In this document: positions 46,793 to 57,373 of the stretch, piece by piece
Numbering within the stretch: position 1 is the stretch's first letter
Layout of the letters: each line of letters begins with the position of its first letter
Source of the DNA: Blastococcus haudaquaticus
Lineage (GTDB): Bacteria; Actinomycetota; Actinomycetes; Mycobacteriales; Geodermatophilaceae
Direction of reading: 5' to 3'
NCBI RefSeq assembly: GCF_900230285.1
Contig: NZ_OCNK01000005.1
Span: 186,001 to 250,000, forward strand
DNA length: 64,000 nucleotides
Program-made: the position numbers and the translations under genes
Notes under the pieces: generated by a model
Told to the model about the DNA's origin: nothing
Database searches by the model: none
The model's input: the letters and a program-made list of their open reading frames with translations, nothing else

Positions 46793-46895
46793 GACAGCCC
46801 TGAGCGGGGCCGGGCCACCCCTCGTGCGCCTGTGACCTGGAAGAACTATGCACCTAGACAGTTACAGAACTCCTCCGGTACGGCATCCTCCACTC

Positions 46896-48041
46896 ATGAT
46901 CGGCCGGGCGGACACCGAACTCGACCGCACCGTGACCGCGCCGGGTGCCTCTCCGACCGGCCGCGGACCGGAGCACCGGGTCGCCGCGTTCACGATCGCC
47001 ACGATGCTCGTCCTGGGCGCGCTGATGGGCGGGATCAACCTCTTCGTCGACGGCGTGCTCCACGAGGGCGCCGGTCGGTGGGTCTACGCCGCCACCATGG
47101 GGCTCCTGATCGCGATGGCCGTGCCGCTGGTGGTCAGGCAGCGGGCCGGGCGCTGGCACATGTTCGCGCTGGTGCTGCTGGGCGATCTCATCTACGTGGT
47201 CGTCGTGCTGTGCGTCCAGGACCCGGTCCGGTACGCGACCCCGCTCATGCTGCTGTTCCCGGCGTTCGCGGCGGCCTGGTTCCTCGGCCGCTGGGAGCTC
47301 GGGGTGAACATGGTGGCGACCACCCTCGCGTGCCTGGTCGGCTTGTGGCCGAGCTACGACAACCCCGTCGGCCTCGCCGTCCAGGTGGGAGTGAGCGCCG
47401 GGATGCTGAACGCCGCCGCCCTCAGCGTCTTCGTCCTGCGCCGCCGGGTGCAGCGGCTGCTGGTGGCCACCGAGAACCTCAGCCGACTCGACCCGCTCAC
47501 CGGCCTGTTCAACCGCCGGTTCCTCGAGGAGCAGGCGCCGCGACTGTGGCGGCAGGCCCGACGGGACGGCGTCCGCGTCACCGTGATGGTGCTCGACCTC
47601 GACCACTTCAAGCGGCTCAACGACGCGCACGGGCACGCGGCCGGGGACGCCGTCCTCCGCGCGGTCGCCCGGGCGCTGAGTGCTGCCGTCCGGCCCAGCG
47701 ACATCCTCGCCCGCACCGGGGGTGAGGAGCTCGTCGTCGTGGGACTGGTGGGCGACGGGGACGAGGCCGCCCACCTCGCGGAACGGCTCCGGTTCGCGGT
47801 CGCGAGCAGCCGGTCCGCCGAGGGTCATGCGGTGACCGCGTCCATCGGTGTCGCGCTGAGCCGGCCGGCGGACGGCGAGGATCCGGCGCAGGAGCTGTGG
47901 CGGCTCGTGGACCGCGCCGACGCGGCGATGTACGAGGCCAAGCAGCAGGGCCGCAACCAGGTCGTGGCCCGCTGCCGCCCCAGCGCGCGCCCTTCGGTCC
48001 CCGAGCAGCTACCCGTGCCGGCCGTCAGCGACGTCGCCTAG
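46896..48041 (+). CDS. Membrane diguanylate cyclase (GGDEF, variant GGEEL)
   Basis: A 381-residue protein with about six membrane helices (residues 28-180), a short coiled linker and a GGDEF domain (DPLTGLFNRRFLEE; DLDHFKRLNDAHGHAAGDAVLR; ILARTGGEELVVVG). The active loop reads GGEEL, a common active variant. No EAL domain, so it is probably a pure cyclic di-GMP synthase. The ATG at 46896 is a best guess; an earlier ATG at 46848 adds 16 unconvincing residues. Confidence 0.88.
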   Translation: MIGRADTELDRTVTAPGASPTGRGPEHRVAAFTIATMLVLGALMGGINLFVDGVLHEGAGRWVYAATMGLLIAMAVPLVVRQRAGRWHMFALVLLGDLIYVVVVLCVQDPVRYATPLMLLFPAFAAAWFLGRWELGVNMVATTLACLVGLWPSYDNPVGLAVQVGVSAGMLNAAALSVFVLRRRVQRLLVATENLSRLDPLTGLFNRRFLEEQAPRLWRQARRDGVRVTVMVLDLDHFKRLNDAHGHAAGDAVLRAVARALSAAVRPSDILARTGGEELVVVGLVGDGDEAAHLAERLRFAVASSRSAEGHAVTASIGVALSRPADGEDPAQELWRLVDRADAAMYEAKQQGRNQVVARCRPSARPSVPEQLPVPAVSDVA

Positions 48042-48112
48042 CAGGAGACCTGCCGGACCGGGTCTCCGAGCGACGAGGGGCAGGCGAGCCGGTTCTCTGC
48101 TTCGCTGTCGGC

Positions 48113-49426
48113 ATGACGCTGGTGGCGCCGGACCCCACGCGCACGGTCCCGCTGCCGCTGCGCGAGCAGGCCGACGTCCGTGACCGCTGGCTCACCCAGC
48201 GCCTGCTCGACGTCCTGCCCGGGCTGATGGACCGGGCCGGCATCGACCTGTGGCTGATCATCGGCCGGGAGGGCAACGAGGACCCGGTGCTGGCCACCCT
48301 CCTGCCCGCGACCTGGCTGTCCGCCCGTCGTCGCACGATGCTCGTGCTGCACCGCAGCGACGACGGCGTGACCGCCGTCGCGGTGTCCCGCTACCCCGTC
48401 GGGCAGTTCCTGCCGGCCTGGTCTCCGGAGGACGCCCACTGCGACCTGTCGACCGAGGAGTCGCAGTGGGCGGAGGTCCGCCGGATCGTGGAGCAGGCCG
48501 ACCCCCGGCGCATTGGCATCGACGTCTCCGGGACCTTCGCGCTGGCCGACGGGCTCTCCCACACCGAGCACGGCCGGCTGGTCGAGGCGCTGGGTCCCTA
48601 CGCCGACCGAATGGTCCCGGCCGAGGAGCTGGCCGTCGGCTGGCTGGAGACCCGGCTGCCGGAGGAGATCCGGGCGCTGCACGCGCTCAACCGCCTCGTG
48701 CACCAGGTCGTCGCCGAGGCGTACTCCCCCGCAGCCCTGACGCCCGGCACGACGACTGCGCTGGATCTCGCCTGGTGGCTCCGTCAGCGCTTCCACGACC
48801 TCGGGGTGGAGCCGTGGTTCCACCCCGTCGTCTCGCTGCAGCGGGCAGGGGTGCCGCTGGTGGAGGAACGCGGCGCGCTGCTCCCCGCCATGCTCTACGG
48901 CTCCGTCATCGAGCCCGGTGACCTGGTCCACTGCGACGTCGGGATCACCAGCCTCGGGCTGCGGACCGACACCCAGCGCAACGGCTACGTGCTGGCGCCC
49001 GGGGAGACCGAGGCGCCTGCGGGGCTGCGTGCGGCTATGCGCGCCGGGAACCGGATGCAGGACCTCACCGTCGCGGCGCTGACCGTCGGCCGGACGGGCA
49101 ACGAGGTGCTGGCGACCGCCCGGGCGGCGGCGGCCGCCGAGGGCATCGACGCCGACGTCTACTCCCACCCGGTGGGCTTCCACGGTCACGGCGCCGGTCC
49201 CGCGATCGGGCTGTGGGACGAGCAGCACGGCGTCCCAGGGGCCGGCGACTACCCCGTGCACACCGACACCGTGTACGCCCTCGAGCTCGCGGTGCGCCGG
49301 CCGGTGCCCGAGTGGGGCGGTCAGTGCGTCCGGATGGCGCTGGAGCAGGGCATCGCCCGCACCGGTGACGCCGTCGAGTACCTCGATGGGCGGCAGACCC
49401 AGCTGATCCTGATCCCGGGGGGCTGA
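48113..49426 (+). CDS. M24-family metallopeptidase (Xaa-Pro aminopeptidase-like)
   Basis: A 437-residue protein with a creatinase-type N-terminal domain (RAGIDLWLIIGREGNEDPVL) and a pita-bread M24 catalytic domain. Candidate metal ligands are in VHCDVGITSLGLRTDTQRNG (two Asp), FHGHGAGPAIG (His), ALELAVRRP (Glu) and RMALEQGIARTG (Glu). Cleaves Xaa-Pro bonds or is a related hydrolase. No signal peptide. It starts at ATG 48113, 71 bases after the GGDEF stop, and is convergent with the M1 peptidase gene. Confidence 0.87.
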   Translation: MTLVAPDPTRTVPLPLREQADVRDRWLTQRLLDVLPGLMDRAGIDLWLIIGREGNEDPVLATLLPATWLSARRRTMLVLHRSDDGVTAVAVSRYPVGQFLPAWSPEDAHCDLSTEESQWAEVRRIVEQADPRRIGIDVSGTFALADGLSHTEHGRLVEALGPYADRMVPAEELAVGWLETRLPEEIRALHALNRLVHQVVAEAYSPAALTPGTTTALDLAWWLRQRFHDLGVEPWFHPVVSLQRAGVPLVEERGALLPAMLYGSVIEPGDLVHCDVGITSLGLRTDTQRNGYVLAPGETEAPAGLRAAMRAGNRMQDLTVAALTVGRTGNEVLATARAAAAAEGIDADVYSHPVGFHGHGAGPAIGLWDEQHGVPGAGDYPVHTDTVYALELAVRRPVPEWGGQCVRMALEQGIARTGDAVEYLDGRQTQLILIPGG

Positions 49427-49436
49427 CCGCCGGTTG

Positions 49437-50837
<1,401 letters not shown>

Positions 50838-50863
50838 ATGACGCCAGGCTACGTTGGCCGGAA

Positions 50864-50892
50864 GAGGCTCCGGCGCAGGGCACCGGAGCCTC
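50864..50892 (-). terminator. Terminator of the chaB-like gene
   Basis: On the minus strand GAGGCTCCGG pairs with CCGGAGCCTC around a 9-base loop, just after the chaB-like stop and before the M1 gene start, followed by TTCC. Confidence 0.6.
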
Positions 50893-50898
50893 GCCGCG

Positions 50899-51330
50899 CT
50901 ACTTCTTCTTGCGGGCGTCCGCGGTCTTCTTGGTGTTCGCCTTCTGGATCGCGTCGACGAGCTGCTTTTTCTTCATCGCCGAGCGGCCGGAGATGTCGAG
51001 CTTCTTCGCCAGCTTGAGCAGGTGTTCCTTGGTGGCGTTGGCGTCGACCCCGCCCTTCGTCTCCCGGTCGGTGTTCTTCCCGCCGGCGGCCTGGGCGTCG
51101 GACGGCCCCTTCCGGCCACCGGCCTTCTTCTCCCAGTGGTCGCCCACCTTCTCGAAGCTGTGCTTGACCGCGGCCCAGGCCACCTGGTTCGCGCGCTTCT
51201 CGTCGCCGTACTCGTCGGCCGCGCTGTCGTGCGCCTTCGCGAACGTGCGCTGGGCCTTCTTGGGTGAGCGCTTCAACGTGCTGGGCAGCTCCGACAGCTT
51301 GGCGCTGCCGCTCTTCGTCGTCTTCGGCAT
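50899..51330 (-). CDS. ChaB-like protein with Rho-N/SAP-type C-terminus
   Basis: A 143-residue lysine-rich protein. The first 65 residues carry a ChaB-type fold (LPSTLKRSPKKAQRTFAKAHDSAADEYGDEKRANQVAWAAVKHSFEK). A second helical module (TKEHLLKLAKKLDISGRSAMKKKQLVDAIQKA) resembles Rho N-terminal or SAP nucleic-acid-binding domains. Often found as stress or plasmid-like small genes; DNA-associated role is inferred. GGAGAGG lies upstream of the ATG. Ends at a hairpin. Confidence 0.85.
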   Translation of the reverse strand: MPKTTKSGSAKLSELPSTLKRSPKKAQRTFAKAHDSAADEYGDEKRANQVAWAAVKHSFEKVGDHWEKKAGGRKGPSDAQAAGGKNTDRETKGGVDANATKEHLLKLAKKLDISGRSAMKKKQLVDAIQKANTKKTADARKKK

Positions 51331-51444
51331 GACCTCTCCTTCGTCGTTGGGCAGGCCTACCCCGGCGGTCGCCGATGATCACATCGGAGCACCCGAACGG
51401 GTCCGGCCCGTCGTCCGGGGCACCGGGGCAGACGGCCGGGGCCG

Positions 51445-51831
51445 CTATCCCTCGTCCAGGTACCCCGACCAGTGCGCCCGCTCGTCCTCGGTGAGCGGGC
51501 GGCTGGCGTCGGTGGCGAAGTCGAACATCACCAGGACGACGTCGGCGCGGATGGCCACCCGGCCGTCCTGCACCAGCTCCTGCCGCACGATGACCGACTT
51601 CGTCCCCAGGCGGGTCACCCAGCTGGTCACCACCGGCCGCTCACCGAGGCGGTAGTAGAGCTGCCGCAGGTAGTCGACCTCCAGCCGGGCGAGGATCGCC
51701 CCTCCTCCCCCGGACACGTCGACCATCGCCAGGCGTGCGTCCTCGATGAGGCTGAGCGCGCGGGCGTGGTTGACGTGCCCGAGGGAGTCGGGGTCGGACC
51801 ACCGGAGCTGGACGGCGTGCTCGTGCCGCAC
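51445..51831 (-). CDS. Acyl-CoA thioesterase (4HBT hot-dog fold)
   Basis: A 128-residue hot-dog thioesterase: RWSDPDSLGHVNHARALSLIEDARLAM with the catalytic Asp in DxxxHVNN-like context, then LARLEVDYLRQLYYRLGERPVVTSWV. Hydrolyses acyl-CoA thioesters; chain specificity unknown. The GTG starts 1 base after the stop of the upstream small gene, making a likely operon of thioesterase, hypothetical and DUF2795 proteins. Confidence 0.85.
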   Translation of the reverse strand: MRHEHAVQLRWSDPDSLGHVNHARALSLIEDARLAMVDVSGGGGAILARLEVDYLRQLYYRLGERPVVTSWVTRLGTKSVIVRQELVQDGRVAIRADVVLVMFDFATDASRPLTEDERAHWSGYLDEG

Positions 51832-51832
51832 G

Positions 51833-52084
51833 TCAGGGCTGGTCGGCGGTCTCCGCCGACTGGCGGTGCGCGCCCTGTGCGTCGTCCGGGTCGGCGTGAA
51901 TGGTGCGCTCCTCGGACTCGGCCAGGATGACCGCGGCCTGCACCTTCGGGTCGAGCTCCCCCTTCGCCGGGTCGGGGTGACCCTCGACCGACTGCTCCTC
52001 GGGGAGCAGCCGGGCGCGGGTCTGCACGTTGTGCTCGCTGACGTTCTCCCAGGCCTCGGGAGTCGGGTCCTTCATCGACGGCAT
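51833..52084 (-). CDS. Small acidic hypothetical protein
   Basis: An 83-residue polar protein with no membrane segment or recognised domain (MPSMKDPTPEAWENVSEHNVQTRARLLPEEQS; VQAAVILAESEERTIHADPD). The gap to the DUF2795 stop is 1 base and to the thioesterase start 1 base, so it belongs to that operon. Function unknown. Confidence 0.65.
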   Translation of the reverse strand: MPSMKDPTPEAWENVSEHNVQTRARLLPEEQSVEGHPDPAKGELDPKVQAAVILAESEERTIHADPDDAQGAHRQSAETADQP

Positions 52085-52085
52085 G

Positions 52086-52343
52086 TCAGAACCGCTGCTG
52101 CTCGGTGCCCAGTCCCAGGGCCTGCGCCACGTCCTGGACGTTCTCGAACTGCCGTCCTTCAGGAAGCCGGCGGAGCTGGGCGAGCACGGCGTCGGAGGGG
52201 GTGCCCTCCTGGGCCTTGGCGACGAGCGTGTCGCGGTCGGCGGGCCACACCTCCTTGCCGAGAGCCTCGGCGATGGCCGCGCGGCGCTCGATGTCGCCCT
52301 GGTCGGTGCCGGGCGAGGTGGCGGGCTGGTGCGGGTCGGTCAC
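52086..52343 (-). CDS. DUF2795-domain protein
   Basis: An 85-residue helical protein. The C-terminal half (TPSDAVLAQLRRLPEGRQFENVQDVAQALGLG) matches DUF2795, common in actinobacteria and often near stress genes. GTG start at 52343. Function unknown. First gene of the DUF2795-hypothetical-thioesterase group. Confidence 0.8.
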   Translation of the reverse strand: MTDPHQPATSPGTDQGDIERRAAIAEALGKEVWPADRDTLVAKAQEGTPSDAVLAQLRRLPEGRQFENVQDVAQALGLGTEQQRF

Positions 52344-52373
52344 GGGAAACGATCTCCTTCGGTCGGTACGGGG

Positions 52374-53504
52374 TCAGGAAGCCGACGCCGTGGAGGCGTC
52401 GGCGTACCGGAGGACGGCGGCCACGGTGGCCTCCTCCGGCATGGCGGAGAGGGGAACGACGACGACGCCGGCCGCGCTGGCCACGGCGGCGGCGAGAAGG
52501 GCACGGTCGGCGGGCACGATCTCACCATGGACGCCGAGGGCGTCCATGTCGTGCTGGTCCACGCCCAGCTCAGCAGGACCGCTGCCGACGAGCAGTGTGT
52601 CCTCCCCGGGGTCGTCCGCGAGCACGAGGGTCTCCACCTGGCCCTTCCGCAGCGCCTCGACGACCGGTTCGGTGCCGGTCACCGACAGGCCGTGGGCGCC
52701 CGCTGCCTCGAGCTGCTCGAGGACCGCCGAGATCTCGCGCCCCTCGTGCTCGGCGACCAGCTCCTCCGTGCGGCGGTCGACCGGCGCCCGGTCGGCCCCG
52801 GCGGCCCGGCCACCCTCGTCCATCGAGACGATCAGGTGCGACCACAGGTCGCTGGCCCGGTCGGTGAGGATCTGCCGGGCCCGGATGTCGCCGGCCACGA
52901 GGACGAACCGGGGCGAGAGGCGTCGCGCCATCGAGGAGATCTGCGTCGCGACCTCCTCGGCGTTGTGGATCCACTTGTTCTCGGCGTTGTGCTGGTAGCG
53001 GTGGTGCGCCCAGCCGCCGCCCTGGAACTTGCGGATCTGGAAGGTGTCGCCCTCGACGGTCTTCTCCTCGTCGACCTGACCGGGCAACCCCATGTAGGTG
53101 ATGTCGGCGCCCGTGCGGTCGGTGAGGACGACGATGTGCGGGATGCGGCCGGGCAGCTGGCGGAGCACCGGCAGGAGGTCGGCGTGCGGCCCCCACTCGG
53201 CGATCTCGCGTGCCGGCGCACCCCGCAGCGCCTGGTCCAGGACGACCGAACCGTCGGCGGCGACGACGACGGCACGGCCCTCGAGCGTGCCGGCCTCACC
53301 GCCGTCGTTGCCCTCCAGCAGACGGCCGCGGACGGCCTCGACGACCGTGTCGGGCGCCCCCTGCTCCGCCAGGCGCTCGGCGACGGCGCGCACCCGGAGG
53401 TCGAGCTCGGTGTCGGCGTTCTCGGTGGTGTGCCGGACGTCGGCGCAGACGGTGGCGAAGGGGCCGGCGGCAGCGAAGACGGGCTCCAGGAAGGACACGT
53501 CCAT
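52374..53504 (-). CDS. baeRF2-like (eRF1/Vms1-related, Rv2629-type) protein
   Basis: A 376-residue protein similar to actinobacterial Rv2629-type proteins, bacterial members of the archaeo-eukaryotic release-factor superfamily. Landmarks are VVVAADGSVVLDQALRG, IPHIVVLTDRTGADITY, FQGGGWAHHRYQHNAENKW (the conserved glycine/glutamine-like catalytic loop region), FVLVAGDIRARQILTDR and a final acidic beta-strand domain. Relatives such as Vms1/ANKZF1 release nascent chains from stalled ribosomes; such activity here is only inferred. The ATG at 53504 has no strong ribosome site. Confidence 0.8.
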   Translation of the reverse strand: MDVSFLEPVFAAAGPFATVCADVRHTTENADTELDLRVRAVAERLAEQGAPDTVVEAVRGRLLEGNDGGEAGTLEGRAVVVAADGSVVLDQALRGAPAREIAEWGPHADLLPVLRQLPGRIPHIVVLTDRTGADITYMGLPGQVDEEKTVEGDTFQIRKFQGGGWAHHRYQHNAENKWIHNAEEVATQISSMARRLSPRFVLVAGDIRARQILTDRASDLWSHLIVSMDEGGRAAGADRAPVDRRTEELVAEHEGREISAVLEQLEAAGAHGLSVTGTEPVVEALRKGQVETLVLADDPGEDTLLVGSGPAELGVDQHDMDALGVHGEIVPADRALLAAAVASAAGVVVVPLSAMPEEATVAAVLRYADASTASAS

Positions 53505-53659
53505 GGGGGTGGAGCAACTCCTCGGTCGATCGGTCAGGTGCCCTGCGCTGGACACTGTCGCCGCCTACCCACCGACCCGGTCCTCACACGCGGTGTCGGA
53601 CCGCCGGGAGCGGGTAGGCGGTCGAGGACCGACCCCGAGAACCGTCGAGAGGACGACCC

Positions 53660-53986
53660 GTGCCCGAGCGCGACCTGCCGCTGAAGGACTACGACCATCT
53701 GCCCGTGGGCTCGCTGACGTCCCGGATCCGCACGCTGGGTTCCGACGACCTGAAGGTGCTGCTGGAGTACGAGCGCGCGCACGCCAACCGGATCCAGGTC
53801 GTCAGCGCCATGCAGCACCGCCTGTCCGGCCTGGCCGACGGCGCCCAGCCCTCCGGCGGCGACCCGGCCGCGGGTGGGGCTCCCCCGGCCGCCGCAGCTG
53901 GGTCCCAGGTGTCCGAGGCGACCTCCGGACCGCCGGTCAACCCGCCGTCCCACGGCGACCCGACGAACCCGGCGCAGCCCCGCTGA
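53660..53986 (+). CDS. Small hypothetical protein with conserved helical N-terminus
   Basis: A 108-residue protein starting GTG with GAGAGG upstream. The N-terminal half (PERDLPLKDYDHLPVGSLTSRIRTLGSDDLKVLLEYERAHANRIQVVSAMQHRL) is helical and widely conserved in actinobacteria next to stress-type genes; the C-terminal half is Pro/Ala/Gly-rich and disordered. Function unknown. A strong bidirectional terminator follows. Confidence 0.7.
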   Translation: MPERDLPLKDYDHLPVGSLTSRIRTLGSDDLKVLLEYERAHANRIQVVSAMQHRLSGLADGAQPSGGDPAAGGAPPAAAAGSQVSEATSGPPVNPPSHGDPTNPAQPR

Positions 53987-54011
53987 CCCTCCGCGGGCTG
54001 TGAACGCGACC

Positions 54012-54044
54012 AACCCGTGGCCATCGACTCGATGGCCACGGGTT
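54012..54044. terminator. Bidirectional terminator between the small gene and the tad locus
   Basis: A perfect 15-base-pair stem (AACCCGTGGCCATCG and its complement) with a 3-base loop between convergent units. It marks the end of the tad operon. Confidence 0.75.
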
Positions 54045-54075
54045 CGTCGCTGTCGTCCGGTGGACGACGACGTGC

Positions 54076-54963
54076 TCAGCCGAAGACGCCCATGAGGTTC
54101 ATGACCGCCGGGCCCAGGATGACGATCAGCAGTGCCGGGAGGATGCAGACCATCAGCGGGAAGACCACCTTGACCGGGATCTCCATCGCCTTGGCCTCGG
54201 CCCGCTGCTTGCGCTTGTCCCGCAGGTCCTCCGCCTGCGAGCGCAGGACCTCGGCGATCGCGATCCCGTAGGAGTCGGCCTGGTTGATCGCGCCGACGAA
54301 GCGCTGCAGGTCGGTGACGTCCGTACGGCGGACGAGCGCCGCGTATGCCTCGCGGCGCGGCCGGCCGACGGTGACGTCCTGCAGGGTGCGGGTCAGTTCC
54401 TCCGCCAACGGGCCCTTGCCGTTGGCCGCCGCCCGGGCGAGGGCAGCCTCGAAGCCCAGCCCCGCCGCAACCGCCACCGTCATCTGGTCCAGCGTGTCGG
54501 GCAGCGCGAGCTGGATCGCCTCCTGCCGCTCCTTGCCGCGACCCCACAGCACGAGGTCGGGCGCGAAGTATCCGCCGCCCGAGGCGGCCGCCAGGAGCAG
54601 GAACGAGAAGAAGTTCGGTGCTGCGAGCACCACGAGCAGGCCGAGCGCCAGGCCGGTCACGCCCAGCACGATCTTCGCCCACAGCGCCCGCATCATGCTG
54701 TTGGTCCCCGAGTAGCCCGAGAGCTGGAGCAGCCGGCGGATGCGCGCCGCTGCCGCATCCGGAGTCAGCACGCGGAGCAGGGATCCCGACCCGGAGCCGC
54801 GGGACTCCAGGGTGCCCACCTCGATCACCGGGGTGAAGAGCCCGCGGGTGAGGTTGCGGCGGGCGATGGCGAGCGCCCGGCCCGAGCGGCTCAGGCCCGT
54901 CGCCGTCAGGTACGCCAGCGGGGCCATCACCAGGAGGACGGCGAGGTACATCGTCGCGGGCAT
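54076..54963 (-). CDS. tadC: TadC-like type II/IV secretion platform protein
   Basis: A 295-residue F-family (T2SSF) inner-membrane platform protein with helices near the N-terminus, about residues 95-145 and the C-terminus (PVKVVFPLMVCILPALLIVILGPAVMNL). LPDTLDQMTVAVAAGLGFEAALARAA is the conserved T2SSF core. Last gene of the tad operon; its ATG overlaps the TadB stop (TGATG). Confidence 0.92.
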   Translation of the reverse strand: MPATMYLAVLLVMAPLAYLTATGLSRSGRALAIARRNLTRGLFTPVIEVGTLESRGSGSGSLLRVLTPDAAAARIRRLLQLSGYSGTNSMMRALWAKIVLGVTGLALGLLVVLAAPNFFSFLLLAAASGGGYFAPDLVLWGRGKERQEAIQLALPDTLDQMTVAVAAGLGFEAALARAAANGKGPLAEELTRTLQDVTVGRPRREAYAALVRRTDVTDLQRFVGAINQADSYGIAIAEVLRSQAEDLRDKRKQRAEAKAMEIPVKVVFPLMVCILPALLIVILGPAVMNLMGVFG

Positions 54964-55901
54964 CAGAACTTCACCTTCACCGTGGATCGCAGCCAGAGAC
55001 CGCCGACGAGCAGCAGTCCGAGGGCCAGGGCGAGCAGGAGACGGCCGGTACCCGTGCCGGTCAGCGCACCGGTGTATCCGGGCGCCACGAACGACACGAG
55101 CAGGAACACGGCGAACGGCATGCTGATCAGCACGATGCCGGAGATCCGGCCCTCGGCGGACAGCGACCGCGCGTGCCGGCGCAGCTGGTTGCGCTCCCGG
55201 ATGGTGCCGCTGACCCGGTCGAGGATCTCCGCCAGGTTGCCGCCGACCTCGCGGTGGATCCCGATGGCCTGCACGACCCACTCGAAGTCCTGGCTGCCGG
55301 TGCGGTCGACGACCTCCTCGAGCGCGACGCCGAGGTCGCGCCCCACCCGGGTCTCGTTGACCACCCGGGCGAACTCCTCGGACGTGGGCGCCTCGGTGTC
55401 CTTGGAGACCGCGTCCACGGCGCGCAGGACGCTGTGACCGGCGCGCAGGCTGCTCGCCATCAGCTGCAGGGAGTCGTCGAGCTGGTCGGCGAACGCCGTC
55501 TGCCGCCGGGTGCGGAGCCGGTCGATGACGACCTTGGCCACGAGGGGAGCCAGCGCCGCGAGGAGCACCGCCAGCACCGGACCGCCGAGCACGGCTCCGA
55601 TACCGCCGGCGACCACAGCACCCACGCCGGTCACCACCACGAGGTCGGCCGGCTTCAGCGCGACACCGGCGCGCTCCAGGGCCGCCTCGAGCAGATGACG
55701 TCGGCCGGATCGGTCGATCAGCCGCTCGGCCAGCGCGTTCGCGTCCTCGGCCGCCCCGGCCAGCCGGGTAGCGGCAGGTGCGGCATCAGGATCGAGCCGC
55801 GACAGCGGCACCCGGCTGCGGTGCAGCCCGACCGCGAGCACGCCGGCGATGGCCAGTGCCCCGGCGACGGCCACGATCCCCACCACGACGAGGGCGGTCA
55901 T
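54963..55901 (-). CDS. tadB: TadB-like platform protein
   Basis: A 312-residue T2SSF-family protein with an N-terminal helix pair, the core FADQLDDSLQLMASSLRAGHSVLRAVDAV and two C-terminal helices. TadB and TadC form the inner-membrane base of the Flp pilus. The start overlaps the TadA stop (TGATG). Confidence 0.93.
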   Translation of the reverse strand: MTALVVVGIVAVAGALAIAGVLAVGLHRSRVPLSRLDPDAAPAATRLAGAAEDANALAERLIDRSGRRHLLEAALERAGVALKPADLVVVTGVGAVVAGGIGAVLGGPVLAVLLAALAPLVAKVVIDRLRTRRQTAFADQLDDSLQLMASSLRAGHSVLRAVDAVSKDTEAPTSEEFARVVNETRVGRDLGVALEEVVDRTGSQDFEWVVQAIGIHREVGGNLAEILDRVSGTIRERNQLRRHARSLSAEGRISGIVLISMPFAVFLLVSFVAPGYTGALTGTGTGRLLLALALGLLLVGGLWLRSTVKVKF

Positions 55902-57373
55902 CAGCGCCGCCCGGGAAGGGGACGCTCGGCCGTGGCGCCGAACACGCGCGAGGACAGCGAGATGCCCATGTCGGCGAACCTCTCCGCGAACCTCGGGCGC
56001 ACCCCGGTGGGGACCGCCTTGCCGAGGATGCGCCCGTTCAGGTCCGTCCCGGCCGAGTAGTCGAAGAGGAAGGCGTCCTGGAGGGTCACGGTCTCCCCCT
56101 CCAGGCCCTGCACCTCGGTCACGTGCGTGACCCGGCGGGTGCCGTCGCGCAGCCGGCTGATCTGGACGATGACGTCGACCGCCGAGGCCACCTGCTCGCG
56201 GACGGCGCGCAACGGGAGGTCCATGCCCGCCATGAGCACGAGGGTCTCCAGCCGGGCGACGGCGTCGCGGGGCGTGTTGGCGTGCACGGTGGCCAGCGAC
56301 CCGTCGTGCCCGGTGTTCATCGCCTGGAGCATGTCGAGGCTCTCGCCTCCGCGGACCTCACCGACGACGATGCGGTCCGGCCGCATGCGCAGCGCGTTGC
56401 GGACCAGATCGCGGATGGTGACGGCGCCGTTGCCCTCGATGTTGGCCGGGCGGGACTCCAGGCGGACGACGTGCTCCTGCTGCAGCTGCAGCTCGACGGC
56501 GTCCTCGATGGTGATGATCCGCTCGTTGGAGGGGATGAACGAGGAGAGCACGTTGAGCAGCGTCGTCTTGCCGGTACCGGTACCACCGGACACGACGATG
56601 TTCAGCCGGGCCTCGACGCACGCGCGCAGCAGCTCGGCCATCTCCGGCGAGAGGGTGCCGAAACCGATCAGGTCGGAGACCTGGAACGGCTTCGCGGCGA
56701 ACTTCCGGATGGTGAGCGAGGAACCGCCGAACGCCAGCGGCGGGATGATCGCGTTGACGCGGGAGCCATCGGCCAGTCGGGCGTCCACCAGCGGCGACGA
56801 CTCGTCGATCCGCCGTCCCACCCGGGAGACGATCCGCTCGATGACCCGGCGCAGGTGGTCCTCGGAGGAGAAGATCACCGGCGTCCGGGTGATCCGGCCG
56901 TTCCGCTCGGCGTAGACCGAGTCGTGGCCGTTCACCATGATCTCGCTGACCGTGGGGTCGTCGAGGAGCGGCTGCAGCGGGCCGTGCCCGAGCACCTCGG
57001 CGATCACGGCCTCGGTGAGCCGGCGACGGTCGTCCACCGACAGCGGGGTCTGCTCGTTGGCGATGACCCGCTGGAGCTCCGCGCGCACCAGCGCGTGCAG
57101 CTGTGCCTCCGGGAGCTCCGAGTCGGTGAGCTTGCTGCCCAGCCGCTCGAAGAGCGCCTGCGACGCCCGATCGGTCAGGCGGGTGAGCGCCTCCCCCGGA
57201 CCGGACGCCTCGGCCGTCGCCGGACGTGCCGGGGACCCTTCCTCGGGTGCAGCCGCCACCCGCGCCGCGAGGCTCTTGATCTCGTCGGCCTCGGCGGCGC
57301 GAGCCAGCCGGACCGGGTCCGCCCCGAGCGCCTGCTCGCCGCGCGCCTCGGCGATGCGGTCGATGAGGCTCAC
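55901..57373 (-). CDS. tadA: TadA/CpaF-type pilus assembly ATPase
   Basis: A 490-residue secretion ATPase. Walker A is VVSGGTGTGKTTLL near residue 263. Also visible are the Asp box ERIITIEDAVELQL, RPDRIVVGEVRGGESLDMLQAMNTGHDGSLATVHAN (Walker B and His box) and the N-terminal domain IMVNGHDSVYAERNG. Powers Flp pilus assembly. The GTG start overlaps the CpaE-like stop (GTGA). Confidence 0.95.
   Translation of the reverse strand: MSLIDRIAEARGEQALGADPVRLARAAEADEIKSLAARVAAAPEEGSPARPATAEASGPGEALTRLTDRASQALFERLGSKLTDSELPEAQLHALVRAELQRVIANEQTPLSVDDRRRLTEAVIAEVLGHGPLQPLLDDPTVSEIMVNGHDSVYAERNGRITRTPVIFSSEDHLRRVIERIVSRVGRRIDESSPLVDARLADGSRVNAIIPPLAFGGSSLTIRKFAAKPFQVSDLIGFGTLSPEMAELLRACVEARLNIVVSGGTGTGKTTLLNVLSSFIPSNERIITIEDAVELQLQQEHVVRLESRPANIEGNGAVTIRDLVRNALRMRPDRIVVGEVRGGESLDMLQAMNTGHDGSLATVHANTPRDAVARLETLVLMAGMDLPLRAVREQVASAVDVIVQISRLRDGTRRVTHVTEVQGLEGETVTLQDAFLFDYSAGTDLNGRILGKAVPTGVRPRFAERFADMGISLSSRVFGATAERPLPGRR

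Noticed and set aside
46848-46895. Longer N-terminus for the GGDEF protein from ATG 46848
   Set aside because: The extra 16 residues are polar, unlike family starts, and no ribosome site supports them.
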